Assembly: GCA_019633425.1 (NCBI GenBank)
Contig: WSUB01000185.1
Location: forward strand, 1-64,000
Direction of reading: 5' to 3'
DNA from: Tulasnella sp. 424
Taxonomy: Eukaryota > Basidiomycota > Agaricomycetes > Cantharellales > Tulasnellaceae
DNA length: 64,000 nucleotides
In this document: piece after piece, positions 63,651-64,000 of the stretch
How the letters are laid out: the number at the start of each line of letters is the position of its first letter
Position numbering within the stretch: position 1 is the stretch's first letter
Made by a program: the position numbers and the translations under genes
The notes under the pieces: generated by a model
What the model saw: the letters and a program-made list of their open reading frames with translations, nothing else
Told to the model about the DNA's origin: nothing
Databases searched by the model: none

Positions 63651-64000
63651 CTAGATGTCCGATTTTGGCCTGCATTTTCGAGGTGTGGATGGTCTGATAT
63701 AACGACTCCCAATCGTGATGGCCTGGCTGTATTTTTCTCGCACCCGATGCACCTCAGTGGTACCCCGCAAAGCGAAGAATTTGCCTTGCTCGTCGTTGAT
63801 ATCGGTACAGATTTGCAGGGCCTCGGTGTAAATCGTGATGGCATTGCTGGAACCATTTTGAAGTTGATGCACTTGAGCGAGACCCCGCAGAGCGTCTGCT
63901 CTGCCTTGCCTGTCGCCGATGTTGGTACGGATCTGCAGGACCTCGGAGTAGAGCTTGATGGCATCGCTGTGCTCACCTCGCGCCCGATGGATCTCGGCGA
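63651..64000 (-). pseudogene. Partial kinase-TPR gene K6, array cut at its 3' end
   Basis: Runs off the window edge. From the edge inward the frame reads AEIHRARGEHSDAIKLYSEV, RTNIGDRQGRADALRGLAQV and YTEALQICTDINDEQGKFFA, then degenerates after YSQAITIG and stops at TAG 63651-63653. The C-terminal cap found in K2, K4 and K5 is absent, so the array is truncated as in K3. Whether an intact kinase lies upstream beyond 64000 cannot be seen, so this could also be a functional gene with a shortened array. Confidence 0.7.

Overview
The window is nuclear DNA of a filamentous fungus, almost certainly a basidiomycete of the Agaricomycetes. Evidence: genes split by many short introns of about 50-70 bp (GT..CTNA..AG), close gene spacing on both strands, basidiomycete-type F-box and BTB proteins, an Mcm6 and a Clf1 orthologue of fungal type, and a family of protein kinases fused to TPR arrays. 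A Rhizoctonia/Thanatephorus-like genome is my best guess from gene style; this is inference and no marker gene proves it.

Layout. 0.4-7.1 kb: two paralogous F-box genes (+). 7.4-13.7 kb: two housekeeping genes (+), the splicing factor Clf1/Syf3 and the replicative helicase subunit Mcm6. 14.1-21.4 kb: two paralogous genes fusing CCCH zinc fingers to a BTB-like region (+), with a kinase-TPR gene (K1, -) between them. 21.9-24.8 kb: a sucrose-transporter-like GPH/MFS carrier (+). 26.3-28.6 kb: a second kinase-TPR gene (K2, -). 29.3-31.2 kb: an alpha/beta hydrolase ending in a peroxisomal AKL signal (+). 31.5-36.7 kb: two paralogous zinc-ribbon proteins, one with an AT-hook (+). 37.2-41.1 kb: two fast-evolving, low-complexity proteins (+), one with a duplicated cysteine motif. 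42-64 kb: an accessory region built by repeated duplication of kinase-TPR genes (K3, truncated K3b, K4, K5, partial K6, all -), their shared upstream blocks, and a decayed copy of the 38.9-kb gene.

The most notable system is the kinase-TPR family. Each complete member has a conserved N-terminal peptide, a Ser/Thr-type kinase domain of the TKL kind with an HGDLK catalytic loop, an N-lobe insertion that is acidic in K3-K5, and a C-terminal array of 40-residue (120-bp) TPR units. The arrays range from about 6 to 30 units and show perfect or near-perfect higher-order tandem duplications (360 bp in K3, 480 bp in K5). High-identity repeats with few variable positions, copy-number change, truncated copies and clustering resemble repeat-based recognition receptors of fungi, but here a kinase is joined directly to the repeats and I see no nucleotide-binding (NACHT/NB-ARC) domain. 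A recognition or signalling role is inference.

Exon boundaries were read by eye from splice signals and paralogue comparison. CDS spans are from first to last coding base and include introns.
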